Source: Mastigamoeba balamuthi
Lineage: Eukaryota; Evosea; Mastigamoebida; Mastigamoebidae
DNA length: 64,000 nucleotides
Assembly: GCA_902651635.1 (NCBI GenBank)
Contig: CACRSC010000008.1
Location: 519,029 to 583,028 of the forward strand
Direction of reading: 5' to 3'
Below are positions 11,801 through 21,665 of the stretch, piece after piece; position 1 is the first letter of the stretch; each line of letters opens with the position of its first letter. The notes under the pieces are model-generated. The model made no database searches. It saw only the letters and a list, made by a program, of their open reading frames with translations, and was not told the origin of the DNA. The position numbers and the translations under genes are program-made.

Positions 11801-14251
11801 GCAGACTCTTTGCGTTGGCTCGTCTACCTGACTGGCCATTGGCGCAGCTGGACTCGAATCTGCAGGCCAAGGTCAGCGACTTTGGATTGACGCTATTCTC
11901 GCGCAGAGGCAACAGCCACGGAGGCAACGAGGCTGTTATCGGGACCATCTTCTGGACTGCCCCAGAGGTCCTCGGTGGCGCTGTCTGCACCCGCCAGAGT
12001 GACGTCTACTGTTGGCTGCCATTCTCACAAACACCCGCGATGCCACTAAGTGCCCCAACAGCGTATGGAATCATCGTGTGGGAGATCATGACGAGAGAAG
12101 TGCCCTACGACGACCAGAACCCCTATACTGTCGCCCTGCGTGTCACCAAAGAGGGCATGCGTCCGCCTGTGGATAACAAGAACATTCCACTTCCTGTGTT
12201 GGAGCTTATCGAGCACTGTTGGGACACAGCCCCAGAGTAAGTGTGGACGGCTTCTCTTAGCTCAGTCTCACGAGATGAGGTGTACAGCAAGAGACCGCAA
12301 TTCAGTGACGTAAATGCAAGGCTCTCGTCGCTCTACCCGTTCCTCGAAGCCGACATGGTGACGGACCCCAAATCTGTACATCTCGGATTCACTAACGACG
12401 GGCGAACAGAAGGGGGAAGAGAGATGTGTGGACCCCCCTGTCGGTAACATAGCACTGGTGTTCACGGATATTCAAGGGTCGGCGTCGCTGTGGGAGTGGA
12501 ACCCATCTGTGATGAAGTCTTCGCTGAAGACGCACAACGACATCGTGAGGAAGTCCTTCAGGGTTCACAAGGGATTCGAAGTCAAGACAGAGGGTACTAT
12601 CGTCTCTTACTTCCTTTCCAACGCAATGATCTGTATACAGGTGACGCCTTCATGGTTGCTTTCCAGTCGCCCCTGGACGCCCTGATGTTCTGTCAGGAGG
12701 CACAGCGAGCACTGCTCGGGGCCAACTGGGATCCTCTGCTCCTCACACAGCAGTGTTGCTCCGAGGTCGTCGTCGACAACGAGCTGTCGTTCCGTGGCTT
12801 CCGTGTTCGGATGGGAATCCACTTTGGCGAAGTCGACTTCGCGACGACCTCCAACGCAGCTTCCGTGGACTACTGCGGCCCAACTGTCGATAGGGCTGCC
12901 TGCATTGCAAGCCTCGCACAGGGCGGCCAGATTATTATCAGTAGCTTTGCAAGGACAGAGGTTGAGAGGATTCAAACTGCCCAGCAGGCCGCGAATATTG
13001 CGTCCGTTCTCTCCGTGTCGGCAATCGGCCCGGTTATGCTCAAAAACGGGGAGGAGGATGTCATTCACGAGGTTACACTAGTGGGCCTCCACAGGTCGTT
13101 TCAGCAACAGCCTGCATCGGTTGCAAGAAGCTCGCAGACTGCCAGTACGAGCGAAATAGACGCCGAGTCAGTCGTTCAGAGCATGCTGGAGAGGATGGCA
13201 GCCCCCGGCAACGTTCCAAGTTGGGCTATCAACCCCAGCGAGGTGGTTATCTCCAACACGCAGTGCGGAAGGGGCAACTTTGGAACGGTCTACAAGAGGT
13301 GATGATGAGACTCCATTTGTGGTATGAGACTCATTCAGAATGCAGCGAGTACAAAGGGGTGACCGTTGCTGTGAAGAGATTCTATCAGCAGAGGCTGAGC
13401 CACGCATCAAAAATCGAGCTCAGCAGGCAGCTCAAGGAGATGTCGGTGCTCGCCAGGCTACGCCACCCCTCAATTGTTCTATTCGTGAGTACGCAATATG
13501 TTGTGCCCGAATGTCTCACAAAACTATCTGAATCAAATAGATGGGGGCGTCGATTGACCCCAGCAACATGTTCATGTGAGCCCTCGTTCCAAAATTTGTG
13601 ACTAAAGTGAGCTCAGAGTTACTGAATGGATGGAAGGGGGCAGCCTGAGGGCAGCTCTCGAGGAGCGGGCTATTGATTATTCCCGGAGCGTCACTGTTCT
13701 TGAGTCGGTGTGCAAGGGACTTATGTAAGCGCCACGGTGTTCTGAAATTGCGTCTAAGTTGCCCCAAACAGCTATATACACGCATCCAACATCATACACA
13801 GGGATCTCAAAGCCGCAAACGTCCTCATCAATGACAAGTGGGACGCAAAGATTACTGGTGAAAGAGGGTCCACGCATTCACCCTAACATGCTTTCCAGAT
13901 TTCGGGCTCTCAGCCATTAAGAGCACCAACAAGACGATGACTGTGTGTGGGACAGTTGCGTGGATGGCACCTGAGATTCTGGAGAGTGGCCACTTCTCTG
14001 ACAAGAGTGATGTGTATGCACTGGGGATGGTCATGTACGAGGTCCTTACGCGCCACAGTCCCTTCAATGGTGTGCCTGTAATGACATTGGTACCTCGTAT
14101 TATGGCTGGTGAGTGTCCCCCTGTTCCCGATAACTGCAAAGACTTCAAGGCAGATTACATCACTCTCATGCGAAGCACATGGGAAAAGAACCCTGAGAGC
14201 AGGCCAGACTTTGCACAGATCAGTGCCTCACTTTCCAGCCTCATCACGTAA
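5881..14251 (+). CDS. giant receptor: LamG / Cys-repeat / PSI-like ectodomain, TKL kinase, class III cyclase, TKL kinase
   Basis: One gene of roughly 2,500 residues in about 12 exons. The ATG at 5881 starts a signal peptide (helix LWVLVSVLTAALRVALC). The ectodomain has three LamG/ConA-like domains (about 5985-6710, 8020-8720, 9320-9990), each ending in a GLIDDLRIYNR-like motif. Between them run some two dozen Cys repeats of the pattern DxDxDPxTPC-xxCGPGxYVPxGSxGxC, and PSI-like CxWC modules precede LamG2, LamG3 and the membrane. A helix (about 11205-11290) leads to kinase 1 with GQGSFGVV, VAAKVL, HRDLKSSN, DFG and APE. Next is a class III cyclase (FTDIQGS, VKTEGDAFMV, DYCGPTVDR), then kinase 2 (GRGNFGTV, VAVKRF, HRDLKAAN, DFG, APE). 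Small introns (for example 11575-11629, 12237-12287) restore frame exactly. It is likely a plasma-membrane receptor coupling glycan or peptide binding to phosphorylation and cAMP. Kinase-cyclase-kinase chains are known from Acanthamoeba. Confidence 0.85.
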
Positions 14252-14410
14252 CACCAACAGAAATGAAAAATGAAGCACTTCCGAAGAAGTCTGTTTATTC
14301 TGGGCAAAGAGCAAGTGCTCTGCGCCCAGAGAGAATTTTGGGGATTGCATTCAGATATGGGATCTTGTGGGCCTTCCCTCTGATAGAGACCTGAGGCCCC
14401 GTCTCGTGAT
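14252..14410. other. short spacer after the receptor gene
   Basis: This holds the 3' flank of the receptor gene and ends where the duplicated F-box/ankyrin segment begins. No gene is seen. Confidence 0.4.
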
Positions 14411-15164
14411 GCCATTCACATCCAGCTCTGGATCATCTCCACGATTCCCTGCGAGAAGTGCTGTGAGACACACAGACAACCGTGGAGTGCCGCACACGTA
14501 GCTTCTTGTATGCAGCCACGTTTATGGGGAGGAATCGGTCCCTGTCTGGCACGCGGTCTCCAGTGGGGTCGACCGCGTGCAGCAGCCGGAGCACCGGGAC
14601 CGACGCTCTCGAGGCAGCGACGTGCATGGGCGTCTGCCGGTACGTGTCCTCCCTCGCCCTAGATTCCGCCTCCAGCTCCACCAGCCACACGGCGACATCG
14701 CCCCTCCCGTAGAACGCCGCCGCGCAGCGCAGTCCTCCCGCGCTGCGTGCCCAGTTCGTGAGCAGTGACGTCAGGCTCGTCGTTTTCGTTTGTCGCGGGG
14801 GGGGGAAACGGAGGGAGACGGGAGAAAAAAAATCCGGAAGTGCGAGCGGCGCACATTGCCCTTGGCGTTGACGTCAGAGACGAGCCCGACGAGCATGCTG
14901 GCGACGTCGGCCCGCCGGCGCCCGACGCGGCGGCGACGTTGAGCGGCAGGTCGCCCCAAATTATTGGCGCCCCAGTGCTCTCACCACGGAAGCGATGTGT
15001 GGAACGGAGGGCTCCACCGCCCAGGCAGAATGAGAGGACTCGACCTCCAGTTACAACCGTGGGACGGAAATCAAAGGTTTATGGCGCTTTGGTGCGGTTG
15101 GTGTTCCGGTATTAAAAGCCTGCAGAAAAGGGAACCGATGCCAGTCCAGGTAAATATGCTCGAT
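14411..15164. repeat. segmental duplication, copy 1 (truncated)
   Basis: This aligns base by base with 17571-18779. Both begin with the shared run cattcacatccagctctgg and end near the run ccgatg-agtcc. Copy 1 lacks the 485 bases that correspond to 18116-18600; about 20 unrelated bases sit at the break (around 14955-14975), after which alignment resumes at tgctctcaccacgg. Confidence 0.85.
14433..14955 (-). pseudogene. broken F-box/ankyrin paralogue
   Basis: Copy 1 of the duplicated locus. It retains the ankyrin-like text TPMHVAASRASVPVLRLLHA and FLPINVAAYKKLRVR, and on the other side of the old intron VASMLVG. The region encoding the N-terminal F-box of the intact copy (18116-18496) is deleted. 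The second ankyrin exon also lost bases (TALHVAAF region), shifting frame. A run of Gs at about 14797-14806 and of As at 14824-14831 replaces part of the intron. Expression as an F-box protein is not possible. Confidence 0.75.
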
Positions 15165-15409
15165 AGCTCTGTTTACTCCATTGCACTGGGCGTTGGAACG
15201 ATCTTAGTTGTGAAGCAGCTCAAGTCCTTCTCCGATATCTACATCAAGGCGGATTCGTTCTACACGCTTTCGGATGTCCTCGGCAACCTGCTGACCACGA
15301 CGTGCCAAGGTTCGGCAAAGCCCGCCGCGTAATGTTCTCACGAATTCTTCTGCAGACTTCCCTGCGGTGCCTCGTGCAAGGGATTCTGCGACTGAAACGT
15401 GGATTGTGA
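15165..15409. other. possible membrane-anchored fragment, no secure gene
   Basis: A plus-strand frame reads SVYSIALGVGTILVVKQL (hydrophobic) and then a polar stretch with DSFYTLSDVLGNLL. It stops soon after and lacks recognisable domains. It may be the beginning of the relic that follows, or chance. Confidence 0.2.
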
Positions 15410-15676
15410 GTGCCCGACCGAGTGCCTGTTAAGGACGCATGCACGATCAGCAAGTGCACGTACGGCCCCAACGGCTGCGTCGACACCGTGAAGACGTGCG
15501 ACGACAGCAACAAGTGCACCGACTCCGACGTCTGCACGTACGACAGCTGCGACAAGGCCGTGCATAAAGCATGGACCAATGACGTGGTGGCACACAGCTA
15601 CCACAACCCCAGGCTGCTGCTCTCTGGCGTCCGTGCGAACCGCAACTACTTCAACGTGCCTGACGGATGGACTTGA
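15410..15676 (+). pseudogene. relic with Dictyostelium-type CTDC cysteine repeats
   Basis: The frame contains CTISKCTYGPNGCVD, then CDDSNKCTDSD and CTYDSCDKA. This is the spacing of the Dictyostelium slime-mould repeat (CDDGN-CT-DSCD type) found in secreted spore-coat and matrix proteins. Only about one and a half repeats are present. There is no signal peptide and no clear start, and the frame runs out into unrelated sequence. It is best read as a fragment of a secreted protein gene next to a duplication breakpoint. It could also be an internal exon whose partners are not recognised. Confidence 0.4.
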
Positions 15677-17321
15677 CCAATCTCTTGGGCTAGTCAGCAG
15701 TCAGCTCAAGAAAAAACAATGCTCTTCAAACAGCAATCATGTAGTAATGAGTATAACACTTTGTATTTTGTAAGGAATATTGCTCAGTGACATTGCAACC
15801 TAGGACACAAAGACGACATGGACTACGGCAATTCTCGCCAACGGGAAAAGTGCACAACTCGTGCAAGAACGTGCACCCCCGCTTGCGCCCTGAATGAGAA
15901 TGCAGCCAACCCCGAATCTCCACCAGATGGTATTGTGCACGCAGTGACGTGTGAAGAGGTCTGCTCTTACTGAGAAAGGTTTGTGTGGGGTGAGGCTTAA
16001 CGAAAGGTGATAAAGCACTGAAGAATAAAGTTGTGCAATCCAAACGGCTTGCTGACGTGGCGTCCTAGTACAGAGTCAACTGTGACATGACGATACGAAG
16101 GACACAACCTTATTTCGACGATACGTGTCCGAAAGAGACAGGATATTTCTGCACTGATGCTGACTACCGAAAATAACCTTTTTCCATAGAATCGTTAGTA
16201 GTGAGGGGGTGTGCCAACACTGCCAACACACTCTCTCGTTCGAACACATGGGGAAAGAGAGGGCTCGGTGAAATTCAGACGAAATTTCGTGGGGGATTCG
16301 CAAGAGAGAGCATGTCTCGAGTGACAACGCACCCCCACGAATCGCCTTTTTGGCTTTGCCAAGAGTCAGGAAGCAGCACGCACAGAGAAGCCATAGTAAA
16401 ATGCCGAGTCGACCCCGCCCCCCCTAGAACGCACGCGCACACACAGTGCCGCCGCAGTGCCCGACACAAGCAGCCCAGCACCAACGTGCAAGCTGAAGCC
16501 GCACAGCGATCGCAAGCGCAGAGGCCGCAGTGGAGGCACGCAGGAGACGACCGCGACCATATTGTACCGTGGCAGCAGCAGCAGCAGCCCTCGTTGGACG
16601 CGAGCACCAACAGCGTGCACCGGCCCAGCAGCACGTGGCACCCTGGTAACGCGACTCGCCTTTTGGGGGTCGTAGCTCAAATTCAAGCGGGTTTTTCAGC
16701 CAATTGAAAGCTGGACGGAGCCCGGTGGGAGAGAGCGCGCATGCAGAAGCCGACCACTGCGGCTGTCCAGAGTCTTTCTCTCTCTCTCTCGGGCACGAGC
16801 GGGAGCATGTGCGTGCGCCGGCTGCAGTGCGGTGGCACCCCCTGGTATGCTAATTTCGGATTTAAGCAAATTTGAATTGAATTGGATTGGATTGAATTGC
16901 CGTGAGGAGTTTTTCTGGCACGCACCCCTCCCTCGCTCACTGCGAGCTCGCACCCTCAACATGCAGCAGCAACAGCAAGCACAGGAAGAGAGGGCCCGAA
17001 CGAACGAGACCCCCGAACAGCCCAAGCACGGCGCGTGCGAGTGCCGCCTACGTCGCGGTATTTGTCATCGCCGTCGTGTCGTTCACCGCCACCGCGGGCA
17101 CCGACGTCATCGCCGTTGCCTCACCGTCACAGGGGACGGGCAGGTGGGGCAGAGACAGGTGCCGGGATACCGTGGCCCACCCAAGTTCCCCACCAAAACC
17201 CATGACGTGACTCCGGGAAAGGCAAATGCCTCACCGACCCCGCTGAGGTTTTGGAAGCGGCTGGGTGTGCCGCAGAGCCCCGGCTCCCTCCCCTGCGCTG
17301 ACCCGCCGCCCCTTCTAAACC
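15677..17321. other. long stretch with no convincing gene
   Basis: About 1.6 kb of mixed composition. Open frames here are short and low in complexity (Gln/Arg- and Ser-rich). One plus-strand frame near 17040-17100 reads as a hydrophobic stretch (AAYVAVFVIAVVSFTATAG), but no domain follows. Small simple repeats occur: CT repeats near 16770 and an attgaattgg run near 16870. Nothing further can be supported. Confidence 0.4.
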
Positions 17322-17478
17322 ACCAACAACAACAAACAAACAAACAACAACAAACAAAAAAAAAACAACAAACAAACAAACAAACAAACAAACAAACAAA
17401 CAAACAAAACAACAACAACAACAACAACAACAACAAACAACAACAATCACCACCACCACCACCACCACCACACCCTAA
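17322..17478. repeat. compound microsatellite (CAA)n-(AAAC)n-(CAA)n-(CCA)n
   Basis: The sequence runs CAA units, then about a dozen AAAC units, then CAA units, then CAC/CCA units. Frames through it encode homopolymers (Gln/Asn/Pro one way, Cys/Phe/Val the other) and are not gene-like. It ends just beyond the stop of the F-box/ankyrin gene. Confidence 0.9.
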
Positions 17479-17480
17479 GC

Positions 17481-18496
17481 TTAAAACACTGCTACATCAC
17501 CATCACAGTCACGGAAGCAATGAGCTTGCTCTTTTTGTTTTACTTCTTGTGCTGACTGCTGCCTAGCTTGGCCATTCACATCCAGCTCTGGATCATCTCC
17601 ACGATTCCCTGCGAGAAGTGCTTGAGACACTTTGACAGTAGTGGAGTTACGCACACGGAGGTTCTTGTATGCGGCCACGTTTATGGGGAGGAATCGGTCC
17701 CTGTCTGGCACGCGGTGCCCAGTGGGGTCGACCGCGTGCAGCAGCCGGAGCACCGGTACCGACGCTCTCGAGGCAGCGATGTGCATGGGCGTCTGCTGGT
17801 ACGTGTCCTCCCTCGCCCTCGTGTCCGCCCCCAGCTCCACCAGCCTCCCCGCGACATCGTCCCTCCCGTAGAACGCCGCCACGTGCAGCGCAGTCCTCCC
17901 GCGCTGCGTGCGCCGTTCGTGAGCAGTGACGTCAGGCTCGTCGTTTTCGTCTGTCCGGCAGGAAAACGGCGGTAGACGAGAGAAAATACTCGGTGAAAGT
18001 GCGAGCGGCGCACATTGCCCTTGGCGTTGACGTCAGCGCCGAGCCCGACGAGCATGCTGGCGACGTCCGGCCCGCAGGCGCCCGACGCGGCGGCGACGTT
18101 GAGCGGCAGGTCGCCGTCAGCGGAGCCCGACGACGACGACGACGAGAGCAGCCGCCCGCGCTCCTCGGCCCCCGCAGACGTCAGCAGCCGTCTGGCGCCC
18201 GCCGCGTGCCCCGCGCCCAGCATCCACGCGAGCGCCCCGCCCGGGGTCTCGCGGAGCTCGCGGGCCACGCACCCGCGGAGCAGCGCGGGCCACTGGGTGT
18301 CCGCGGGCGCAGGGCCGCCGTAGAGCGACAGGTGGAGGCAGCGGCAGAGCGCCGGAGCCCGCAGGGCGCAGCGCCAGCGGCGGCAGACCCGCGAGGCTGC
18401 GGGCAGGTCGCGGGCGTCCACGCGCGAGAGCAGCGCCTGCAGCAGCGCGTCGTCGAGCGCGCCCAGGGCGTCCGGGGCTCCCGGGCAGCCGTCCAT
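17481..18496 (-). CDS. F-box and ankyrin-repeat protein
   Basis: The ATG at 18496 (MDGCPGAPD) begins a protein with an F-box-like start (LDDALLQALLSRVDARDLPA, then RVCRRWRCALRAP). Ankyrin-like repeats follow: GDLPLNVAAASG, VASMLVGLGADVNAKGN, TALHVAAFYGR, LVELGADTRARED, TPMHIAAS. One intron on the minus strand (donor GTGCGCC, acceptor ACGCAG, about 17910-18015) joins DVNAKGN to RGRTALHVAA in frame. F-box proteins recruit substrates to SCF ubiquitin ligases through Skp1, and the ankyrin repeats would be the substrate-binding part (inference). This is the intact copy of the duplicated locus. The final 40 residues after the repeats resemble nothing known. Confidence 0.7.
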
Positions 18497-18779
18497 CCCC
18501 GCATCAAGCGAATTCGCTGCTTGCGTTTTCCGCGTATTTGCGTGTCTGAGAGGAATCTGAGATTCTCGTGGATATCTGATGAGGTGGCTGGGCCCCCCTC
18601 TGCTCTCACCACGGAAGTGAGGTGTGTAACCGAGGGCTCCTCCGCCCCGGCAGAAAGAGAGCACCCGACCGCCAGTTACGTGAGATGGAAATCGACGGTT
18701 AATGGTGCGGTTGGTGTTCCGGTATTCAAAACCTGCAGAAAAGGGGACCGATGAGAGTCCGGGTCAAAATGCTCGGATG
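17571..18779. repeat. segmental duplication, copy 2 (complete)
   Basis: Full-length partner of 14411-15164. It includes the whole F-box/ankyrin gene, its upstream region (shared ggtgcggttggtgttccggt) and part of its 3' flank. The two copies lie in the same orientation, with about 2.4 kb between them. Confidence 0.85.
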
Positions 18780-19025
18780 TCACTTTGGAACCTGGGAAGG
18801 TGCTGCGCTGTCGGTTTCCCTCGGCAACGCGAGTGGGAGCACTGCACCATTTGCAGAAGAGTCCTCGTCTTGTTATGCCGTTATAAACGTTGAGGCAAAA
18901 CAGGATGTTTCAGGTTCGAGTTCGCAAATTTCAATAGCGTGATTTCAGAATTGGGCGTCGAATATCAACCCGCGGAACTATCTGGAAGCTTGTCTTATAA
19001 CTTAGTTCGTTCTTTACACAGCATC

Positions 19026-19627
19026 ATGTACGCTGCACCTGGCGGATACCCCCCTGCTCCTGCCGCCTACCCGGTCGTCCCTGTCGCTGCTGTCCCTGTG
19101 GCCGAGACCATCCCCTCGGGGCAGGGCTACGCGTACCGCGATGTGTGCGTACCACACTGCTCCCATTCAACCCTTCAGTCGCAAGTGCCGGGATTTGGAA
19201 GGGGGAACTGTGTGCTTCGTTTCTGTGCGGTGCGGGCTGTGAGGGTCAACTGGTTATGCCGCCCCTCTTCTGTCTTGTGAGCCTTGTGTTGTGTCTCCCA
19301 TTGCCTTCTCTGGCCCGCGGCATTACGGCTCACCTGCGGACAAAACAGGAGCGTGAAGATCAAGTGCCAGCACTGCAATGCTGTGGTGTCGACCACGATG
19401 AAGCCCAAGCTGGGGCTGCTGGTGTGGCTGATAGCCGGTGGCATGTGCTTCGTGGGCCTCTGGTGCTGCTGCTGCATCCCCTGCTGTATCCAATCGTGCA
19501 AGGATATCGTGCGTCTCTCAGCGCCCTCTGGCTCATGCCGGTTGTCTCTAACTTTGTGCGCGCGTTGCAGGAGCACATCTGTCCGTCGTGCAACAAGGTG
19601 GTTGGCAAGTTCGACCGTATGAAGTAA
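19026..19627 (+). CDS. LITAF-domain protein
   Basis: The ATG at 19026 gives a Pro/Ala/Tyr-rich N-terminus (APGGYPPAPAAYP). After introns with donors GTGTGCG and GTGCGTC comes the LITAF (SIMPLE) domain: KIKCQHCNAVVST, a hydrophobic Trp/Cys-rich stretch (LLVWLIAGGMCFVGLWCCCC), then EHICPSCNKVVGKFD. The two CxxC knuckles together bind zinc, and the hydrophobic part dips into the membrane from the cytosolic side. Family members act at late endosomes and lysosomes in protein sorting. The protein is about 110 residues, normal for the family. The assignment is firm; the particular cargo is unknown. Confidence 0.88.
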
Positions 19628-19937
19628 CAATACCGAAACCCAAGAAAACGGTCGCCGTGTTCGTTCATTTGCACTTCACACATAGCTCTGGTGTACGAAC
19701 TGTAGTATTTCTGCTGGTGTCCTCCCTTGCACCCCACCCCGCTCATAAGGAACAACGTTTTCTGCCCGGCCTCTTCTCTTCGTCAGAAGTGTTGCATCCT
19801 CCGAGCCCCCACTCTGCCTCGTTGTTCGTGCCATACTGTCTGAAGAGTAGCGCAGCTTTGTGGCTCCTTGGGCAATCAAAACAGTGGTGACATCTGTCTC
19901 AACGCGTGTGTAGACGCAGTGGGCAGGATCGGGGCTA

Positions 19938-20636
19938 TTAGACGGTGCTGACGCAGGTGAACCAGGGGGCCAGCAGCGCAGCGTCCTCCGAGGAGATGTT
20001 GTCCATCGCCTGCTCCTTGAGCTCGGTCTTCCTCCTCTCGCCCCTGCCCTCGCCGTCGCTTGCCGGGCTCTCGCTCCTGAGCTCGTTGTCCATCAGGTTG
20101 ACGCCAAGGCACTCCTCGATCTGCCTGCGCATCGTGCTCGACTGTATGGCCCGGAACCGCGTGCGGGCCTCCTCCTGCCGCGCGATCCGCATCTCCGAGG
20201 GCAGCCTGTGCACCAGCGACACCTGGCCGCTGTCGTCGACGACGCCGTCGTCCTCGGCAAAGGCCACGCGGCGCAGCTGCAGGTGCAGGGGGTCGGGCCT
20301 CGCCTGGGCTCTCCGTGCGACCGTGGGCGACGGCTTCCGGAGCTGCGCGGCGCTGATCGCGGACACGAGGCTCAGGTGCGACCCCCAGTGCATCACCACG
20401 GCCCCGTCGATCGTCGCGATCGACGTTGCGGGGCTGCACGTCCTCTGCACGATCTCCTGCTCCTCCGACACCACGGGAGCCGCCTTTGCAGTCCGCGGTC
20501 GCTCTGCGGGCTCCTCCTCGCGGCGCGGTGACTCGGCAACTGTGAGGACTGCTGGCTCGCACCGAGGGCTGCAGCCCTGGGAGCTCCTGCGGTCCTGGCT
20601 CTGGTGCCTGCCGCCCGCGCTGACGACGCCTCCCAT
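19938..20636 (-). CDS. hypothetical protein with predicted N-myristoylation
   Basis: A single-exon frame of 232 residues. The ATG at 20636 starts MGGVVSAG, which fits an N-myristoylation signal (Gly2, small residue at 6). The first third is Arg/Pro/Glu-rich and probably disordered. The middle (about 75-150) is more structured, with VVMHWGSHLSLVSAISAAQL and DSGQVSLVHRLPSEMRIA. The C-terminus ends KEQAMDNISSEDAALLAPWF. No family is recognised. The next minus-strand gene upstream also starts with a myristoylation-type MG motif and is Ser-rich, so the two may be distant relatives or may share a membrane location. Confidence 0.55.
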   Translation of the reverse strand: MGGVVSAGGRHQSQDRRSSQGCSPRCEPAVLTVAESPRREEEPAERPRTAKAAPVVSEEQEIVQRTCSPATSIATIDGAVVMHWGSHLSLVSAISAAQLRKPSPTVARRAQARPDPLHLQLRRVAFAEDDGVVDDSGQVSLVHRLPSEMRIARQEEARTRFRAIQSSTMRRQIEECLGVNLMDNELRSESPASDGEGRGERRKTELKEQAMDNISSEDAALLAPWFTCVSTV

Positions 20637-20821
20637 TTATTGAAGTTGGTATCCAGCTCGCTGGCTCTATTCTGAGCAGCCGGCCCGATTCTGCGGGTTC
20701 CTCAACGGCGAGGAAGAGGAGTTGCGCAAAGCAGCGGTGTCGGTGTTGTTCCCTTTTCGGTGGTGTCGCACGATTTTGCACGGCGAGGCAGTTTACGGCA
20801 GTCGACGATGATCGCGGAGCG

Positions 20822-21322
20822 TCAGTGCGTTGAGGTGTGCGACGTGAACGACGTGTTCTTGGGCGTGGCGGGGCTGCCCCGGACCTCGTTGAGCCACTCG
20901 AGCTGCTTCTGCGTCGGCGACAGCCTGCTGCGCTCGGCGAACTGCTGCGAGCTGTTGGCGTCGGTCGAGACCGTGCAGAGGGCCCCGCCGCCGGCGCCGA
21001 CCCCGACGACGACGCCGGGCACCTTGGCCTTGATCAGCCCGCACGTGCCGTCGTCCCCGCGGAAGTGCGCCCACTTGCTGAACGACACGTTCTTGGCCGA
21101 GGCCCCGCGCTGGCACTTGGACGACGACGACGACGACGACGCTGACGACCACGGCGACGACGACAGCGGAGGCAGCCGGTCCACGCGGCCCGTTCGCAGG
21201 GTCGCCAGCAGGCAGCGCGCGGCCCGCTGCGTGTGTATGTCGGGGAGCACTGGAGCTGGGCGCTGCGGTGCGGCGACGGCGGGGGCAGAGACTGCCGAGT
21301 CCGCAGAGGCCCCGCAGCCCAT
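20822..21322 (-). CDS. hypothetical acylated (MGCGAS) protein
   Basis: A single exon of 166 residues from the ATG at 21322. The N-terminus MGCGASADS is a classic dual-acylation signal: Gly2 for myristate, Cys3 for palmitate, Ser6. A Ser-rich run and an acidic/basic patch follow. The C-terminal half contains FSKWAHFRGDDGTCGLI and LSPTQKQLEWLNEVRG. It is likely held on the inner face of the plasma membrane (inference). No enzymatic motif is visible. In the longer upstream frame (to 21484) there is no good earlier ATG with coding character, so the MGCGAS start is preferred. Confidence 0.55.
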   Translation of the reverse strand: MGCGASADSAVSAPAVAAPQRPAPVLPDIHTQRAARCLLATLRTGRVDRLPPLSSSPWSSASSSSSSSKCQRGASAKNVSFSKWAHFRGDDGTCGLIKAKVPGVVVGVGAGGGALCTVSTDANSSQQFAERSRLSPTQKQLEWLNEVRGSPATPKNTSFTSHTSTH

Positions 21323-21665
21323 GGTTGCTGCGGGCGGTGTAATAAGTTGTGAGGAGGGCTCAGATTGGGCCACAGCGGACAGCCTCCAGGCGTTTTGGAA
21401 AAAGTTCCTGTTCGCACATCGCAGACATCGAGGTCCGGATGCCACGGATGCTCTCGGCGGGCGGGCACTCCCAGAAGGAGACAAAGGGCCACTCTATTTC
21501 GAGCAAATTCTCCCCCTTCTCTACCTGTCGTCATTCTCTTACGAGCCAGTGTTCGAAGATCTCCATCGGGCCATATCACAACGCCGAATCCGCGAAGAAT
21601 CTGCGAGTCACGGGGGGATTTGTGTGACATCACTCACTCCGAGACTCTCTTCGTAGCCCACTCTA
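21323..21665. other. bidirectional promoter region
   Basis: About 340 bases between two divergently transcribed genes, the acylated protein on the minus strand and the Spen-like gene on the plus strand. No coding content is supported. Confidence 0.4.

Noticed and set aside
17322-17478. Polyglutamine/asparagine or polycysteine/phenylalanine protein
   Set aside because: The frames come from a compound microsatellite and are not joined to credible coding sequence.
20822-21484. Longer start at 21484 for the MGCGAS gene
   Set aside because: The first codon there is in a region without coding character, and the MGCGAS acylation motif argues for the start at 21322.
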